From: Spirochaetales bacterium
Lineage (GTDB): Bacteria; Spirochaetota; Spirochaetia; Sphaerochaetales; Sphaerochaetaceae
Direction of reading: 5' to 3'
Length of the DNA: 5,660 nucleotides
NCBI GenBank assembly: GCA_017475725.1
Contig: JAFVFA010000093.1
Coordinates: forward strand, 1-5,660
Shown here: positions 4,617 to 5,660 of the stretch, one piece after another
Numbering within the stretch: position 1 is the first letter of the stretch
Layout of the letters: each line of letters begins with the position of its first letter
Notes under the pieces: model-generated
Told to the model about the DNA's origin: nothing
What the model saw: only the letters and a program-made list of their open reading frames with translations
Databases searched by the model: none
Program-made: the position numbers and the translations under genes

Positions 4617-5660
4617 TCAGATCTCTCCTACTATGGCCTTCATCCTGTCCATGTTCCTGTCCATGTCCTTTGCAAGCGCAATCAGGTTCCTTGCTCTGTC
4701 CAGATTCTGGGTGGGGTATTTGGCCTTGAAGTATCTGTCCCCGGTCAGATAGTCATCTATGTATCTTGATGCCAGCTCAAGTGCCATGACAAGGCAGCTT
4801 CCGGCAAGTGAGTCCTTCTCCTGGTCCGTAAGGACATCAGCTGTCTTTGACAGGAAACCCTCTGCAAAGGCCCTGTAGATGTCAAGGTCTATGCGGACCT
4901 TGTCGAACTCAAGGCTTGCGGATCCCATTGAGTTCGCACACGATCTGACCGCATCCCCGAAGTCGTGCCCGGCATAGCCTGGCATGACGGTGTCCAGGTC
5001 CACAACACAGATGGCCTCTCCTGTCTCGGCGTTGAACAGGACGTTGTTTATCTTGGTGTCGTTGTGTGTGACACGGACCGGGATCTTTCCCTCTGCAGCC
5101 AGTCTGTCCAGAAGCAGGGCCTTGTCCTTCATTGACATGATGTATGAGAACTCCTCTGCACAGCTCTCCGACAGCCCAAGTGGGTTCCTCTCGAAATCCT
5201 GCTCAAGCCTGCTGAGACGTCTTGTGGTGTTGTGGAAATCCTTTATGGTGTAATGGAGGAAGGATGAGTCGAAATTCCTCAGACTTCTCTGGAACTGACC
5301 GAAGGCGGCTCCAGCATTGCGCACCACAATCGGGTCTCTGGAGGAGTTGTAGGTTACGGAGTCTATGAATCTGTAGACCCTCCAGAATGATGTGATCATA
5401 TCGAAGAACGTTTCCCCTGATGCTGTGGTCCTGTAGTGGATGCACAGCATCTCGGGATTGTATCTCTCAATATGCTCTGTAACCCGCCTGATGTTCTCCA
5501 TGACCTCCCTTGGCCTATGGAAGACATAGGTGTTCACGTTCTGGAATATGAAGCTCTGCACTGCATCGCCAAGAAAGGCCTCCACCTTGTACGTGTGGTT
5601 CACCTTCCCGGCTGTGAGCTCTTGGAATGAAACGACATCCCCCAATCCGAATTCCCTGCC
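4617..5660 (-). CDS. NahK-like sugar kinase, aminoglycoside phosphotransferase superfamily (start outside window)
   Basis: 347 residues are visible. The frame stays open to the window edge (Gly-Arg-Glu-Phe-Gly precede a TTG at 5645), and the family has further residues before this point, so TTG is probably not the start and the gene is 5'-truncated by the window. The fold is the APH/choline kinase type. In visible numbering it shows a nucleotide-binding turn TAGKVNHTYKV (16-26), IFQNVNTYVFHRPREVMENI (38-57), the catalytic loop HNDTKINN (199-206, catalytic Asp201) and the metal-binding VDLDTVMPGYAGHDFGDAVR (220-239, Asp221 and Asp223). GKVNHTY, HNDTKINN and DLDTVMPG resemble N-acetylhexosamine 1-kinase (NahK/LnpB), which makes GlcNAc-1-P or GalNAc-1-P. 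Paralogues with other or unknown substrates share these motifs, so the sugar is uncertain. It is followed without gap by maf in one operon. Confidence 0.85.
   Translation of the reverse strand, partial: GREFGLGDVVSFQELTAGKVNHTYKVEAFLGDAVQSFIFQNVNTYVFHRPREVMENIRRVTEHIERYNPEMLCIHYRTTASGETFFDMITSFWRVYRFIDSVTYNSSRDPIVVRNAGAAFGQFQRSLRNFDSSFLHYTIKDFHNTTRRLSRLEQDFERNPLGLSESCAEEFSYIMSMKDKALLLDRLAAEGKIPVRVTHNDTKINNVLFNAETGEAICVVDLDTVMPGYAGHDFGDAVRSCANSMGSASLEFDKVRIDLDIYRAFAEGFLSKTADVLTDQEKDSLAGSCLVMALELASRYIDDYLTGDRYFKAKYPTQNLDRARNLIALAKDMDRNMDRMKAIVGEI
4625..4629 (-). promoter_or_regulatory. Ribosome binding site of maf inside the kinase gene
   Basis: Read on the minus strand, AGGAG (4629 to 4625) lies 8 bases before the GTG start at 4616, within the last codons of the kinase. 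It supports the long N-terminus of Maf and coupling of its translation to the kinase. Confidence 0.7.

Noticed and set aside
5643..5645. TTG as start codon of the kinase
   Set aside because: The frame remains open through the five codons to the window edge, and the glycine-rich turn comes too close to this codon for the family, so the gene very likely begins outside the window.

Overview
The window looks like ordinary chromosomal DNA from a strictly or mostly anaerobic bacterium. It holds seven protein genes packed tightly, with only short gaps. The evidence for a bacterium is a purine-rich Shine-Dalgarno sequence before most starts (a near-perfect AAAGGAGGG before azlD), a hairpin-plus-T-run terminator, GTG starts beside ATG starts, and bacterial gene families. 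The anaerobic lifestyle is inferred from a rubrerythrin next to a flavodiiron protein. Base composition is balanced to slightly GC-rich, with frequent AGG/AGA arginine and ATA isoleucine codons. The clear ribosome binding sites argue against Bacteroidota. Clostridia (Bacillota) or Spirochaetota fit better, but the phylum cannot be settled from this sequence alone.

Layout. (1) Positions 1-1438, plus strand: the 3' end of a rubrerythrin gene, then a complete fprA-type flavodiiron protein, closed by an intrinsic terminator at 1462-1489. Together these form an oxygen and peroxide defence unit: the flavodiiron protein reduces O2 to water and rubrerythrin reduces H2O2. (2) Positions 1502-2887, plus strand: a MATE-family multidrug/cation antiporter whose start codon lies only 12 bases after the terminator's T-run. 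(3) Positions 2888-2979: an AT-rich gap carrying two adjoining perfect inverted repeats around a TATAAATA box, the likely control region of the next operon. (4) Positions 2980-3998, plus strand: azlC and azlD, the large and small subunits of a branched-chain amino acid exporter, overlapping by ATGA. (5) Positions 3999-5660, minus strand: an operon read leftwards, made of a NahK-like sugar kinase of the aminoglycoside phosphotransferase superfamily (its 5' end lies outside the window) and a Maf nucleotide pyrophosphatase whose GTG start directly abuts the kinase stop. The azlD and maf stop codons touch, with no base between them.

I see no mobile element, CRISPR array, RNA gene or phage gene, and no clearly new system. 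The most interesting points are the double dyad upstream of azlC, the zero-gap convergent junction between azlD and maf, the MATE gene that starts on top of a terminator, and the unusual SPNRR signature plus N-terminal extension of the Maf protein.
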